Origin: JANSWY01 sp965267245
Lineage (GTDB): Bacteria; Bacteroidota; Bacteroidia; Cytophagales; Cyclobacteriaceae
Direction: 5' to 3'
DNA: 64,000 nt
NCBI GenBank assembly: GCA_965267245.1
Contig: OZ253939.1
Span: 3,720,001 to 3,784,000 of the forward strand
Made by a program: the position numbers and the translations under genes
In this document: piece by piece, positions 45,355 through 54,954 of the stretch
Layout of the letters: the number at the start of each line of letters is the position of its first letter
Numbering within the stretch: the stretch's first letter is position 1
The notes under the pieces: generated by a model
Told to the model about the DNA's origin: nothing
The model's input: the letters and a program-made list of their open reading frames with translations, nothing else
Database searches by the model: none

Positions 45355-46314
45355 ATGGCACAGGATAAACTATTTGATGAAATACCATCTTTGGACCTTG
45401 AGGATTTTAGATCCGGTGATCCAATTAGAAAGCAGCAGTTTGTTGATAAACTAGGAGAAGCCTACAACAACATTGGGTTTGTAGCAGTAAAGAACCATGG
45501 ATTATCAGATGAACTTACTAAAAATCTATATCAGTCAGTTCAAAACTTTTTTGGGTTACAGGAAGACACCAAACTAAAGTATGAAAAACCAGAATTATTT
45601 GGTCAAAGAGGCTATGTAAGCAAAGGAAAAGAGCGAGCTAAAGGTAGAAATACCGGTGACTTAAAAGAATTTTATCACATAGGTCAACCCTCTGGTAAAA
45701 GGGACTATCCTGACAATATATTTCCTGATGAGATCCCTGAATTCAAGGATACAACACTGGAAGCATACAGAACCCTCGAGAAAGCCGGTTTAGAAATGCT
45801 AAGTGCAATAGCCATTTACCTGGGATTACCAGAAAACTATTTTGAAGACAAAGCGCAGCATGGAAATAGCATTCTTAGACCTATTCATTATTTCCCAATA
45901 GAAAACCCTGAGGAAATACCAAGCGATGCAGTTCGAGCCGCGGAGCACGGAGACATAAATCTTATAACCTTATTGATGGGAGCAAGTGCAGACGGACTGC
46001 AGGTATTGAGGCGTGATAACAAGTGGATTCCAATTACAGCCCTACCAGACCAAATTATAGTCAATGTAGGAGACATGCTTGCACGCTTTACAAATGATAA
46101 ATTGAAATCTACAATTCATCGTGTTGTCAATCCTCCGAGAGAAAAAATGGGAACATCCCGGTACTCAATTCCATTTTTCATGCATCCAATTTCAGAAATG
46201 GATCTTACATGTCTGCAGAGTTGTATTGATGATAACAACCCGAAAAAATATGAAGATATTACAGCGGGAGAATTTCTAGATCAGAGATTGGCTGAGATTG
46301 GTTTAAAAAAATAA
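45355..46314 (+). CDS. Isopenicillin N synthase-like Fe(II)/2-oxoglutarate dioxygenase
   Basis: A 319-residue non-haem iron oxygenase. The N-terminal DIOX_N domain (YNNIGFVAVKNHGL) precedes the double-stranded beta-helix. The iron ligands are HGD in AAEHGDINLITLL, with the distal His in STIHRVVNP, and RYSIPFF carries the RxS cosubstrate motif. Reaction and substrate unknown; the presence of RxS favours 2-oxoglutarate dependence. It starts one base before chrA's start region and may be co-transcribed with it. Confidence 0.85.
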   Translation: MAQDKLFDEIPSLDLEDFRSGDPIRKQQFVDKLGEAYNNIGFVAVKNHGLSDELTKNLYQSVQNFFGLQEDTKLKYEKPELFGQRGYVSKGKERAKGRNTGDLKEFYHIGQPSGKRDYPDNIFPDEIPEFKDTTLEAYRTLEKAGLEMLSAIAIYLGLPENYFEDKAQHGNSILRPIHYFPIENPEEIPSDAVRAAEHGDINLITLLMGASADGLQVLRRDNKWIPITALPDQIIVNVGDMLARFTNDKLKSTIHRVVNPPREKMGTSRYSIPFFMHPISEMDLTCLQSCIDDNNPKKYEDITAGEFLDQRLAEIGLKK

Positions 46315-47502
46315 ATGATCCGGAGAGTAAGATATTTTATTTTCCTAAGAGACATAGCTATTCTCTCTGTCACATCATTTGGTGGCGCAACTGCTCATAT
46401 AGCAATGTTTCTGGACCGTTTGGTGGTGAAAAGAGCGTATCTTACTGAAAAGGAGCTGATGGAGCTATATGCCCTGTGTCAGATTTTACCCGGGCCAACA
46501 TCTACTCAAACCATTACTTCACTTGGTTTCAAAATTGGAGGGCCCAATCTTGCCTATCTTACCTTGCTTGTATGGATGCTACCAGCTGTAAGTGTAATGA
46601 TCACAACAGCTATTTTTATTAACCTGTTGAACGATCAGGGAATATCTCTTGATTTTCTTCTATATGTTCAACCCATTGCAGTTGGAATTGTAGCCTATTC
46701 CGCTTACCAGATTTCCAGGAAAGTGGTGAGTACACGGTTAGGATACTTTCTGATGATTCTTGGTTGTTTTTCCGCTTTTTTATATAGGTCGCCATTTTTA
46801 TTCCCAATAATCATCACCATTGGAGGTGTATGTACTTCCTTCAAATTTAAATCTCACCAGCAGGTGCCTGATAAGACACCTATGAAAATAAACTGGTCAA
46901 ATTTCTTCCTTTGGGGAGGCGTTTTCATTTTCGCGGCTGTACTTGGAGCCATCACTGATTTACATGCTATCAGGATTTTCGAAAATTTCTATAGAAATGG
47001 AAGCCTGGTCTTTGGTGGTGGACAGGTTCTGGTGCCAATGATACAAGCAGAGTTTGTCGAATTTAAGGGCTGGGTTACCGAGGAAGAGTTTATTTCTGGG
47101 TACGCACTTTCACAAGCTTTACCTGGACCTACTTTTTCTTTTAGTGCATTTATAGGTACAATATCATTAAAAGCCTACGGTATTCCTGGCGAAATAATAG
47201 GGGGGTTCATGGCTGCATGTGGGATTTTCTTACCTGGAACTTTCCTGATATTCTTCGTAATCAGGTTCTGGGAGCAACTAAAGGAGTACAGAATTGTAAG
47301 GGCTTCTTTGGAGGGAATTCAAGCTGTAAGTGCTGGGTTGGTGATAGCAGCTACTTTCATTTTGTTTGAACCGATTGAACCAAACATCATCAATTACATT
47401 TTGATTATGGCCACATTGGGGCTCCTCTTTTTTACAAAAGTCCCTACACCATTGATAATTCTGGCAGGACTTGTGACTGGGATTGTAATGAATCTTTTAT
47501 AA
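46315..47502 (+). CDS. chrA: Chromate transporter ChrA
   Basis: A 395-residue two-domain CHR protein. Both halves carry the family motif: LCQILPGPTSTQ in the first and LSQALPGPTFSFSAF in the second, each after a SFGG/VFGGG segment. About ten membrane helices. Family members export chromate; in cells not exposed to chromate the natural role is unclear. It ends directly before the shared terminator at 47510. Confidence 0.88.
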   Translation: MIRRVRYFIFLRDIAILSVTSFGGATAHIAMFLDRLVVKRAYLTEKELMELYALCQILPGPTSTQTITSLGFKIGGPNLAYLTLLVWMLPAVSVMITTAIFINLLNDQGISLDFLLYVQPIAVGIVAYSAYQISRKVVSTRLGYFLMILGCFSAFLYRSPFLFPIIITIGGVCTSFKFKSHQQVPDKTPMKINWSNFFLWGGVFIFAAVLGAITDLHAIRIFENFYRNGSLVFGGGQVLVPMIQAEFVEFKGWVTEEEFISGYALSQALPGPTFSFSAFIGTISLKAYGIPGEIIGGFMAACGIFLPGTFLIFFVIRFWEQLKEYRIVRASLEGIQAVSAGLVIAATFILFEPIEPNIINYILIMATLGLLFFTKVPTPLIILAGLVTGIVMNLL

Positions 47503-47525
47503 TAAAAAAGCCCCATAAATGGGGC
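47501..47525 (-). terminator. Terminator of the bamA-ompH operon, also facing chrA
   Basis: GCCCC at 47510-47514 pairs with GGGGC at 47521-47525 over a 6-base loop. On the minus strand the hairpin is followed by TTTTTTATT, so it ends the long minus-strand operon 34 bases past the last ompH gene. On the plus strand a weaker T-rich tract follows, so it may serve chrA as well. Confidence 0.8.
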
Positions 47526-47558
47526 CTTAAATTTCTATTAGATTTTTTATTTGAGTGC

Positions 47559-48077
47559 TTACTGAGGCAGAGTAAAACCAAGCTTCTGAGCCACCAAATT
47601 AGATATATCAGTTTTTGTATCTTGTACATACACCAAAGCTGCTCCTAAGGCGAATACATGTGTATATCCGTTTTCTTTTGCAACAAGATCAATTGTATCT
47701 TTTAGCTTCTGTTGAATTGGATTAAACAATGTTTGTTGTTTTTCTTGAACAGATTGCTGAGCGTTTGCCTCAAACTGCTGAATAGAAGTCTCAAGATTCT
47801 GTAATTCAGTTTCCTTGTCCTTTCTTGTTACAGGATCAAGGCCTTGATAAGTCTGTTGCAATTCAGCCAATTTGGTCTGATAGTCCTGGTACTTTGACTG
47901 AAGCCTTGTTGTCAATTGCTGATCATACTCCTGTAGTTGAGTATTAGCCTGTTTGTAATCTGGCATATTTACTAAAAGTTTCTCAACCTGCACATACCCG
48001 ATTTTCAAACTCTGAGCGTTTGCCGCCAAAGTAAGCAGCATCATTCCGGCTGCCAATGCAAATAATTTCGCTTTCAT
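47559..48077 (-). CDS. OmpH/Skp family periplasmic chaperone
   Basis: A 172-residue secreted protein with signal peptide (ending LAANAQS) and a long central coiled coil (residues about 45-125) with many Gln, as in Skp. Skp holds unfolded outer-membrane proteins for BamA. It is the last gene of the operon, 30 bases after a second ompH gene, and is convergent with chrA. Confidence 0.88.
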   Translation of the reverse strand: MKAKLFALAAGMMLLTLAANAQSLKIGYVQVEKLLVNMPDYKQANTQLQEYDQQLTTRLQSKYQDYQTKLAELQQTYQGLDPVTRKDKETELQNLETSIQQFEANAQQSVQEKQQTLFNPIQQKLKDTIDLVAKENGYTHVFALGAALVYVQDTKTDISNLVAQKLGFTLPQ

Positions 48078-48107
48078 ATTTACAGTATTTACTAGTTCAA
48101 ATTTTTA

Positions 48108-48644
48108 TTAATTACTAACTGTGTCATTTTTGTCACCTAACCCCAATTCTTCAAGTACGTAATCCGTATAATCGTGAATAGGATCAGTATAAATCATTAC
48201 CAGGTCACCAGACTTGTCAAAAACAATTTGAAGTCTGTTATTTTTTGCCACCACTTCAACAGCTTCAAAAACAGCATCCTGTATTGGTTTGATTAATTCT
48301 TTTTTCTTTAAGAAAAAAAGTCCTTCAAAACCAAAGACCTTTTTTTGATAGTCTTTTACCTCAGCCCACATTTCGTCAATCTCTACCTCACGTTCATCCT
48401 TCATTTCCTGTGTGAGCAAAATCTCCTCAGCTTTGAGTTCAGCTTCTGCCTCCTCAACTTTGAGGTACATTTCTTTAATCTCAGTTTCCCATTGCTGACT
48501 TAATTTGTCAATCTCAGCCTGGGCCTGAGAGTATTCTGGCATTTTACTCAGAATGTAATCTGAATCTACATACCCGAATTTTTGTGCAAAAGTATAACTA
48601 TTTGCGAATAATACTATACCAAGGATTATGCCAAGATTTTTCAT
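48108..48644 (-). CDS. OmpH/Skp family periplasmic chaperone, second paralog
   Basis: A 178-residue secreted protein with signal peptide (ending NSYTFAQ) and a coiled coil richer in Glu/Lys than its neighbour. The start of the mature part (KFGYVDSDYILSKMPEY) matches the family. Its C-terminus is extended and acidic. It is 78 bases downstream of bamA. Confidence 0.88.
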   Translation of the reverse strand: MKNLGIILGIVLFANSYTFAQKFGYVDSDYILSKMPEYSQAQAEIDKLSQQWETEIKEMYLKVEEAEAELKAEEILLTQEMKDEREVEIDEMWAEVKDYQKKVFGFEGLFFLKKKELIKPIQDAVFEAVEVVAKNNRLQIVFDKSGDLVMIYTDPIHDYTDYVLEELGLGDKNDTVSN

Positions 48645-48722
48645 GCTATATAATTATAGGATACTTCAAACATGATTAACGACGCAAATATCCATTTCTT
48701 ATGAGAAATAACCTATCCAGAA

Positions 48723-51359
48723 TTACCTTATCTGCTGACCAATAGAAAAATGAAACTGTGCACCGCTACGTTGTGAGCTTCCAGGCAATGTGTCAAAACC
48801 ATAGCCCCAATCAAGACCAAGTAAACCAAAAGCTGGCATAAAAATCCTCACTCCCAATCCCGCAGACCTGTACTGCTCATACGGGTTAAACTCTTTGAAA
48901 TCATTCCAATTGTTTCCTGATTCAGCAAATGCCTGCACATAAATGGTTGCTGAAGGATTCAGGGAAACAGGGTACCTCATTTCCATAACAAACTTATTGA
49001 ATACAGTACCCCCTTCTATACTACCTTCATTCGTTTGTTCCACAGGAACTATCGAATTATTCTCGTAACCTCGTAAACCAATTACATCAGTACCAAGTAA
49101 AAAGTTTTGACCTGTCAAACCATCTCCACCCAGCTGAAACCGCTCAAATGGTCCAACATCTGCTCTATTGGTATAGGATCCAATAAATCCAAAATGTGCT
49201 CTTGGTGCAAGGACAAGGTTACCCACAAGCTTCAAATAATACTTAAAGTCAAGGTTCCATTTGTGGTACTCCAGTAATTTATATTTTGTGGCATTATCTG
49301 CAGTCTGATAATCAATATCTCTCCAAATTGAATAGGGAGGTGTCATGGCCACATTTAAGGTTAATTGAGATCCCTGTCTTGGATACATAGGTTGATCCAC
49401 ACTATTTCTTGAGATTGTCGTATTAAATGTAAAACTATTGGCCTCCCCTGTAGAGAATCCAAGTGACCTTCCGAAATTCAACAAACTATATTGCAGAAAG
49501 GATACAGAATTACTTACCGTGAAGAAATCATCAGGCCATGTAACCCTTCTTCCCAGTGAAACTGTAACACCCGCTACTTTCAATGATCCAAAAGTTTCAT
49601 TGGTCCTCAAATTCAGATTCCGCTGAACCGAGTAATTAAAATTGACACCAAATGAATTCGGCTTTCTGCCTCCTAACCATGGCTCTGAGAAACTCAGGTT
49701 ATAACTCTGAAATCTTCGACCATTGGCCTGAATACTAAGAGCTAGTTTCTGTCCATCACCTATAGGAAGTGGCCGCCACTTATCAAAATGTGGAATATTC
49801 CTGAGAGAGAAGTTATTAAATTGAAGACCTACAGTACCCACAAAACCGTAAAAACCTCCCCAACCTCCAGATAACTGAACCTGATCACTTGGTCTTTCCA
49901 CTACAGACCATTCTATATCAACGGTTTCTTTTGCTGGATTCGGAATAGGTATTGGATTCACTTTTTCCGGATCAAAATAACCAAGCTGGGATAACTCTCG
50001 CTGAGTTCTTATGAGCTGGGCTCTGCTAAACTTATCGCCAGGAAGGGTTCTGATCTCCCTGAGAATCACGTGATCATTCGTTCGATCATTACCTGTAACA
50101 TAAACTTTGTCAATTGTGGCTTGTGCTCCCTCATAGATCCTCATTTCCAGGTCAATTGAATCTGCTTCAATACCAACTTCTACTGGGTTTACACTAAAGA
50201 ACAAATATCCATTGTCCATGTACAATGATGAAATATCCAGACCATTTGGATTAAAGTTGAGTTTCTTGTTTACCAGCTCAATATCATAGACATCTCCCTT
50301 TTTTATTCCAAGTACCTTATCCAAAGTCTCATCAGAATGAATAAAGTTGCCAGACCACCTGATATCTCTGAAATAATATTTTTTACCAGGATCTACATTG
50401 ATTTCAACATTCATGAATTTATCACTGATTGTGTAGACCGTATCACTAACTATTTCAGCATCACGATATCCTTTGCTATTGTAGAAGGTAATTAATAGCT
50501 CTTTGTCATCATTAAATTCTGTTTGAATGAACTTGTTTGATTTAAAGACATTCAAGTTGACCTGATCAGCCAGGTATTGCTTGAGGTCTTTTTTGTCTAG
50601 CTTGTTTTCTTTTGTAAAGAAGTTCTTTGCAGTTCTGGGACGAAATACTCTAAAGGTACGAGCCATTAGGTCATTTAGGAGATGAAACCTTGGCGCTTCA
50701 CCTGTTTTCTTAAATTGAGCTCTAAGTTTACTTGATGCAAAATTTTCATCCCCATTGAAATAAATGCGATCGATTTTAACCTTTTTACCCTTCTTAACCT
50801 TCACTTTAAGTATCACACTATTCCTCAGGATAGTGTCTTTCACTTGCTCAAGAGTAACATTTACATTTTGATACCCCTTAGCAACAAAATATTTCTTAAC
50901 AGCTATTTCAGCATTTTTACCAACAGCATCTGTGAGAACTTTCCCCTTAACAAGACCAACTTTATCTTCCAGCTCACTCACCTGTGACTTACCCACACCC
51001 TCAAAGACAAATCTTGATAACCTTGGCCGTTCAGTAAGTTTAATTGTTAACCAGATTTTATTTCCTTCGATCTTATTGGCAAATACTTCTACATTCCCAA
51101 TAATTCCCTGTTTCCAGAGTTTTTTGATAGCGGAGCTGATTTCAGGGCCTGGTACCTTTATATTGTCGCCTACCCTAAGACCAGACAGAGAAACAAGAGC
51201 AGTTTCATCAAGAAAAACGTTCCCTTCCACTTCAATCGCTGCAATCTCGTATTGCCTCGGGTTCCCATAATTTATACTGCCAGAAAGATTCTGAGCAACC
51301 AAATCGTTTGCTAGAAACAGCAGCAATATACCAGAAACAATTATGTATATTTTCTTCAT
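48723..51359 (-). CDS. bamA: Outer membrane protein assembly factor BamA
   Basis: An 878-residue Omp85 protein with signal peptide (ending NDLVAQ), five POTRA domains (about 30-430) and a 16-strand-type beta-barrel. The loop-6 motif LRGYENNS near residue 765 is VRGYE-like, and the last strand ends in FHFSIGQQIR. It inserts barrel proteins into the outer membrane. The frame extends 11 codons upstream into uppS, but the ATG at 51357-51359 starts the signal peptide. Confidence 0.93.
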   Translation of the reverse strand: MKKIYIIVSGILLLFLANDLVAQNLSGSINYGNPRQYEIAAIEVEGNVFLDETALVSLSGLRVGDNIKVPGPEISSAIKKLWKQGIIGNVEVFANKIEGNKIWLTIKLTERPRLSRFVFEGVGKSQVSELEDKVGLVKGKVLTDAVGKNAEIAVKKYFVAKGYQNVNVTLEQVKDTILRNSVILKVKVKKGKKVKIDRIYFNGDENFASSKLRAQFKKTGEAPRFHLLNDLMARTFRVFRPRTAKNFFTKENKLDKKDLKQYLADQVNLNVFKSNKFIQTEFNDDKELLITFYNSKGYRDAEIVSDTVYTISDKFMNVEINVDPGKKYYFRDIRWSGNFIHSDETLDKVLGIKKGDVYDIELVNKKLNFNPNGLDISSLYMDNGYLFFSVNPVEVGIEADSIDLEMRIYEGAQATIDKVYVTGNDRTNDHVILREIRTLPGDKFSRAQLIRTQRELSQLGYFDPEKVNPIPIPNPAKETVDIEWSVVERPSDQVQLSGGWGGFYGFVGTVGLQFNNFSLRNIPHFDKWRPLPIGDGQKLALSIQANGRRFQSYNLSFSEPWLGGRKPNSFGVNFNYSVQRNLNLRTNETFGSLKVAGVTVSLGRRVTWPDDFFTVSNSVSFLQYSLLNFGRSLGFSTGEANSFTFNTTISRNSVDQPMYPRQGSQLTLNVAMTPPYSIWRDIDYQTADNATKYKLLEYHKWNLDFKYYLKLVGNLVLAPRAHFGFIGSYTNRADVGPFERFQLGGDGLTGQNFLLGTDVIGLRGYENNSIVPVEQTNEGSIEGGTVFNKFVMEMRYPVSLNPSATIYVQAFAESGNNWNDFKEFNPYEQYRSAGLGVRIFMPAFGLLGLDWGYGFDTLPGSSQRSGAQFHFSIGQQIR

Positions 51360-51372
51360 GAAATATTCAATT

Positions 51373-52110
51373 CTATACTTTGAGTTGTTCACTTATCTTA
51401 CCGAACCTTCTTTCTCTTTTTTGGTAAGCAACCAAAGCTTCAATTAAGTTAGACTTTCTAAAATCTGGCCATAGCACCTCTGGAAAAAACAATTCAGTGT
51501 AGGCCAATTGCCACAACAAAAAATTGCTAATCCTCATCTCACCGCTTGTCCTTATCAATAGTTCAGGATCAGGATAGTCCTTCGTGTCCATATAGGTACT
51601 AATGAGATTTTCGTCAATTTGGTTGACTGACAAATCACCATTTTCGACATTTCTACTAATATTTTTGATAGCCTCAGTTATTTCCCAGCGACCGCTGTAA
51701 TTCAAAGCTAATATGAGTGTTAGTCCAGAATTATTCTTTGTTTGATCAATCGCTTTTTGAAGACTCTTCTGAGCCTTCGCAGGAAGCAAACTTATGTCAC
51801 CAATTGCACGTAATCTGACATTATTCTTCGAAAGAGTTGGTAGCTCATCTTTGATTGTTGCAACAAGTAAGGTCATCAAACCCTGTACCTCATCCTGTGG
51901 TCTCCCCCAGTTTTCTGTGGAAAATGCATAAAGTGTAAGGTATTTTATTCCAAGCTCAGCGCATCCCTCCGTGCATTCTCTAACAGCCGTAATGGCATTC
52001 TTATGACCAAAGATACGTGCGGCTCCTTTCTTTTTGGCCCAACGCCCGTTCCCATCCATAATTACAGCCACATGCTGTGGAAGATTGCTTTTGTCCAGCG
52101 CTTCTACCAT
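51373..52110 (-). CDS. uppS: Isoprenyl transferase (undecaprenyl diphosphate synthase)
   Basis: A 245-residue cis-prenyltransferase. HVAVIMDGNGRWAKKKG carries the catalytic Asp; further family segments are TLYAFSTENWGRP and DPELLIRTSGEMRISNFLLW. It makes the C55 lipid carrier used for peptidoglycan and for the surface polysaccharide of this window. It lies 13 bases upstream of the bamA start. Confidence 0.95.
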   Translation of the reverse strand: MVEALDKSNLPQHVAVIMDGNGRWAKKKGAARIFGHKNAITAVRECTEGCAELGIKYLTLYAFSTENWGRPQDEVQGLMTLLVATIKDELPTLSKNNVRLRAIGDISLLPAKAQKSLQKAIDQTKNNSGLTLILALNYSGRWEITEAIKNISRNVENGDLSVNQIDENLISTYMDTKDYPDPELLIRTSGEMRISNFLLWQLAYTELFFPEVLWPDFRKSNLIEALVAYQKRERRFGKISEQLKV

Positions 52111-52185
52111 TACAATTTTTTTGTGTCTATTTCTAAAAGCCTACAAAGTTGATGTTTTTTTCAGACATAATGAACAAATAAGCAA

Positions 52186-52923
52186 CTATTGTCTCATGAT
52201 TGCTCCATTTGGACGGTAGGGAAAGGGGCAGGGGATATCCCAGATGATATAACTTATTGAAATTCCCGCGTAAGAATACCAATCCTTATCCTTCGGGTTT
52301 CCATATTGATAATTTTTTATGGTCAGATCTCCATCTGCCACATTATCCAGATAGTCTGTAAATGTTTTTCTTAAACCAAACTCTATTCCAGCACTAAATC
52401 TCTTCCCCACTAAATGCTTAAAACCGATCCCAATAGGTATTGATGGCTGTAGTAGATTGTATTCAAGACTATTTGGGTTTTCATCTATCCCTAACATTCT
52501 AAAAATACCAAAACCTACCATTACATAGGGTGACCATTTTACCAATGCCTCCTTGTTTTTATAATCCAGGAAATGATATTCAAATGCTCCACCAATTTCA
52601 GCAATAGTTAGATTGAAAGAATTCCTTCTTTCAATTGCAAATGGATCAATTGGATCAATGTCAGAACCTGATAATTGGCCAATTGTAAATGACATTCTGG
52701 TGCTCAAATAAGGAGTGAAGTTCATTCTGTAGAAAACTGTCCCTCCCATATTAGCGTTAGAAATTTGATATCCTCTAACAAGATCCCCTGAATAGTTCAT
52801 TGCACCTATACCTCCTCCAAATTCAATAAATTGACCTTGACACAGGGTTGTGTACAAAAAGAAAGAGGTCAAAAACAATAACCTCTTCAAGTAAAACCTA
52901 TAATTTCTTATTAATATTTTCAT
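52186..52923 (-). CDS. PorG-like outer membrane barrel (DUF6089)
   Basis: A 245-residue protein with signal peptide (ending TLCQGQ) and an eight-strand-like barrel with alternating hydrophobic strands (GGAFEYHFLDY, SAGIEFGLRKTFTDYLDNV, SYAGISISYIIW). In Bacteroidota a DUF6089 protein between nadK and uppS is PorG, a component associated with the T9SS PorK/PorN rings. The upstream gene encodes a second such protein; which one is the functional PorG is not clear. One-base overlap with that gene. Confidence 0.72.
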   Translation of the reverse strand: MKILIRNYRFYLKRLLFLTSFFLYTTLCQGQFIEFGGGIGAMNYSGDLVRGYQISNANMGGTVFYRMNFTPYLSTRMSFTIGQLSGSDIDPIDPFAIERRNSFNLTIAEIGGAFEYHFLDYKNKEALVKWSPYVMVGFGIFRMLGIDENPNSLEYNLLQPSIPIGIGFKHLVGKRFSAGIEFGLRKTFTDYLDNVADGDLTIKNYQYGNPKDKDWYSYAGISISYIIWDIPCPFPYRPNGAIMRQ

Positions 52924-53981
52924 TACCTGAATTTTGCTCGCTTTTTAACAACGTTCAGTAAGTATGTTAAACGTATTTGAGTAACGAAAATTTTATCGGA
53001 GCTGTCTGGATTTCCACGAATTTCATTTTGAGCCGAATAAGATGTAGGAGGTATAAGTGTCCTTGGATCTCCAGAAATTGCATCTACATGTTCCAAACTC
53101 CTGTCCGCCATTGCTCTCGCCAGATCATCAGTAAACAAACCTGAATCCTGATATTCACCAGAACCCACATCATCGATATAATCAGTAAAAATGTGTCGGT
53201 AGCCAAACTCAATTGCAGCATCAAAATTTGCTGGTAAACGTACTCTTACACCAACGGCTACAGGCACAGAAAACCCAAAACTTGCATAAGCTTTTGGTTC
53301 ACCAACTGTTCCTAATTGTCGTAAGCTGACCCAATCACCAGCATTGCTAAAAGTAGCGGACGCAGGAGAGCTTGTTGGGTTTGCCACATTATAATCTGGA
53401 CTAAAAGTATTGTACGTGGGCACTTTACCTTTTGGATTATGTGTATAGAAACCTGCCCCGATAAATACATATGGAGTCAAGGCTACCCTATTCGTAGAAC
53501 CTCCATGATTTGGCAGAAAATCAATTTCAAAACCTCCTAATGCTTCAAAAATATCATTTCTAAAACTCAAATTTCTCATATACCGTAAACCTGCCAATTC
53601 ATCTGTAGGATCTGCTGAGAAATCTGAGGCACTTATTCTGTACCAGTTAACGTTTGCTCTGGCTGACATGTATGGATTAAAACGATAGCCTACAACACCT
53701 CCTAACCCAGGTCTTGTAAAGGAAATATCAGTACTTACAGCACCACTGGCAGGAGCCAGGTCTCCAAAGTAATTGGCCGCATTTATGCCACCACCAGCCC
53801 ACATATATGGCCTGAATCTTCCAAATACACCACTTTTCTTCCCTTTATTACCTCTATAGTTAGAAAGTTTCTTTTGTTTATTCTTTCTCCTTTTATATTT
53901 ATTACGTTGTGCATCCACTTCTGTGGTCACCATAAAAGCGCAAAGAAATATTGATATAAAGAACAATAATGATCTTTTCAT
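52923..53981 (-). CDS. PorG-like outer membrane barrel, longer paralog (DUF6089)
   Basis: A 352-residue exported protein with signal peptide (ending TEVDAQ), followed by a Lys/Arg-rich segment (KYKRRKNKQKKLSNYRGNKG) and a barrel domain (YRFNPYMSARANVNWYRIS; AIEFGYRHIFTDYIDDVGSG). The C-terminal domain resembles that of the next gene, with a shared 'IEFG-R--FTDY-D-V' strand. The basic insert is unusual and may touch the peptidoglycan or ring proteins. It lies 69 bases downstream of nadK. Confidence 0.72.
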   Translation of the reverse strand: MKRSLLFFISIFLCAFMVTTEVDAQRNKYKRRKNKQKKLSNYRGNKGKKSGVFGRFRPYMWAGGGINAANYFGDLAPASGAVSTDISFTRPGLGGVVGYRFNPYMSARANVNWYRISASDFSADPTDELAGLRYMRNLSFRNDIFEALGGFEIDFLPNHGGSTNRVALTPYVFIGAGFYTHNPKGKVPTYNTFSPDYNVANPTSSPASATFSNAGDWVSLRQLGTVGEPKAYASFGFSVPVAVGVRVRLPANFDAAIEFGYRHIFTDYIDDVGSGEYQDSGLFTDDLARAMADRSLEHVDAISGDPRTLIPPTSYSAQNEIRGNPDSSDKIFVTQIRLTYLLNVVKKRAKFR

Positions 53982-54050
53982 GTCGAATCGATAATAATTC
54001 CAATTAATACAAAACTAGAACATAACTGCTTAAGAATTGACAGAAAGCTA

Positions 54051-54923
54051 CTAATTTCTTAAGTCCAGACCCCAGTTTAGCTTACTTCTTAATGTATTTA
54101 AGAAATTGTATCCCTCCAAAGTAACCAATTTTGCCTTAAAATCCTCTTTTCTTACAGACAGATTTAGTTCGCCATCAACTGTTTCAGACCTTGAATCAAG
54201 GGAAGCCAGGTATTTGGTTCCTCTTGTTTCAATTTTAAAAGAAATAACAGACTCATCAGAAATGATTAATGGTCTTATATTGAGATTGTGGGGACTTACA
54301 GGTGTAATAACGAAATTCTTAGAGTATGGAAAAACGACAGGACCACCACAGCTAAGAGAATAACCTGTTGAACCAGTTGGAGTGCTCACCATCAGCCCAT
54401 CAGCCCAATATGAATTCAGGAATTCCCCATTGATAAAACATTTTACATTGATCATTGAAGAGGTATCCTTTTTCATGATCGCAAACTCATTTAGGGCAAA
54501 GCTCTCCCCTTCAAAAAGTGTCCCATTGCTATTTAGGTGGATCATTGTTCGCTCATCAATGTTATACTGTCCATCAAAGAAAAGATCAAAGGCTCTTTCA
54601 ACTTCAGTTTTAGAAATGGTAGCTAAAAACCCCAATCGTCCAGTATTGATTCCCATGATTGGAATTTCTTTATTCTTAACATATGTTAGGCTTTCGAGTA
54701 AAGTACCATCGCCACCCAGACTTAAGAATAGATCTATTTCCGGTAGGGTTGATTTAGTAAATGTTGGAAAATGCTGACCGCTCACAGACTTTTCCCGATT
54801 CAATTTCAGGAATTCCTCTGACAACCAAACATTTACCTTCCTTTTTTCAAGGTCCTGGAAGATTTGATTAATGTAGGGTGCGACATCTGAGCTATAGATT
54901 CTGCCATGAATAGCAATATTCAT
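54051..54923 (-). CDS. nadK: NAD kinase
   Basis: A 290-residue NAD kinase with GGDGTLLESL near residue 70 (GGDG motif) and the NE/D region ALNEFAIMKKD and STPTGSTGYSLSCGGP. It phosphorylates NAD to NADP. It is 31 bases downstream of the CBS gene in the long minus-strand operon. Confidence 0.95.
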   Translation of the reverse strand: MNIAIHGRIYSSDVAPYINQIFQDLEKRKVNVWLSEEFLKLNREKSVSGQHFPTFTKSTLPEIDLFLSLGGDGTLLESLTYVKNKEIPIMGINTGRLGFLATISKTEVERAFDLFFDGQYNIDERTMIHLNSNGTLFEGESFALNEFAIMKKDTSSMINVKCFINGEFLNSYWADGLMVSTPTGSTGYSLSCGGPVVFPYSKNFVITPVSPHNLNIRPLIISDESVISFKIETRGTKYLASLDSRSETVDGELNLSVRKEDFKAKLVTLEGYNFLNTLRSKLNWGLDLRN

Positions 54924-54954
54924 CGGTGCTTTTTTTCAATTTAGAAGCTAAAAT

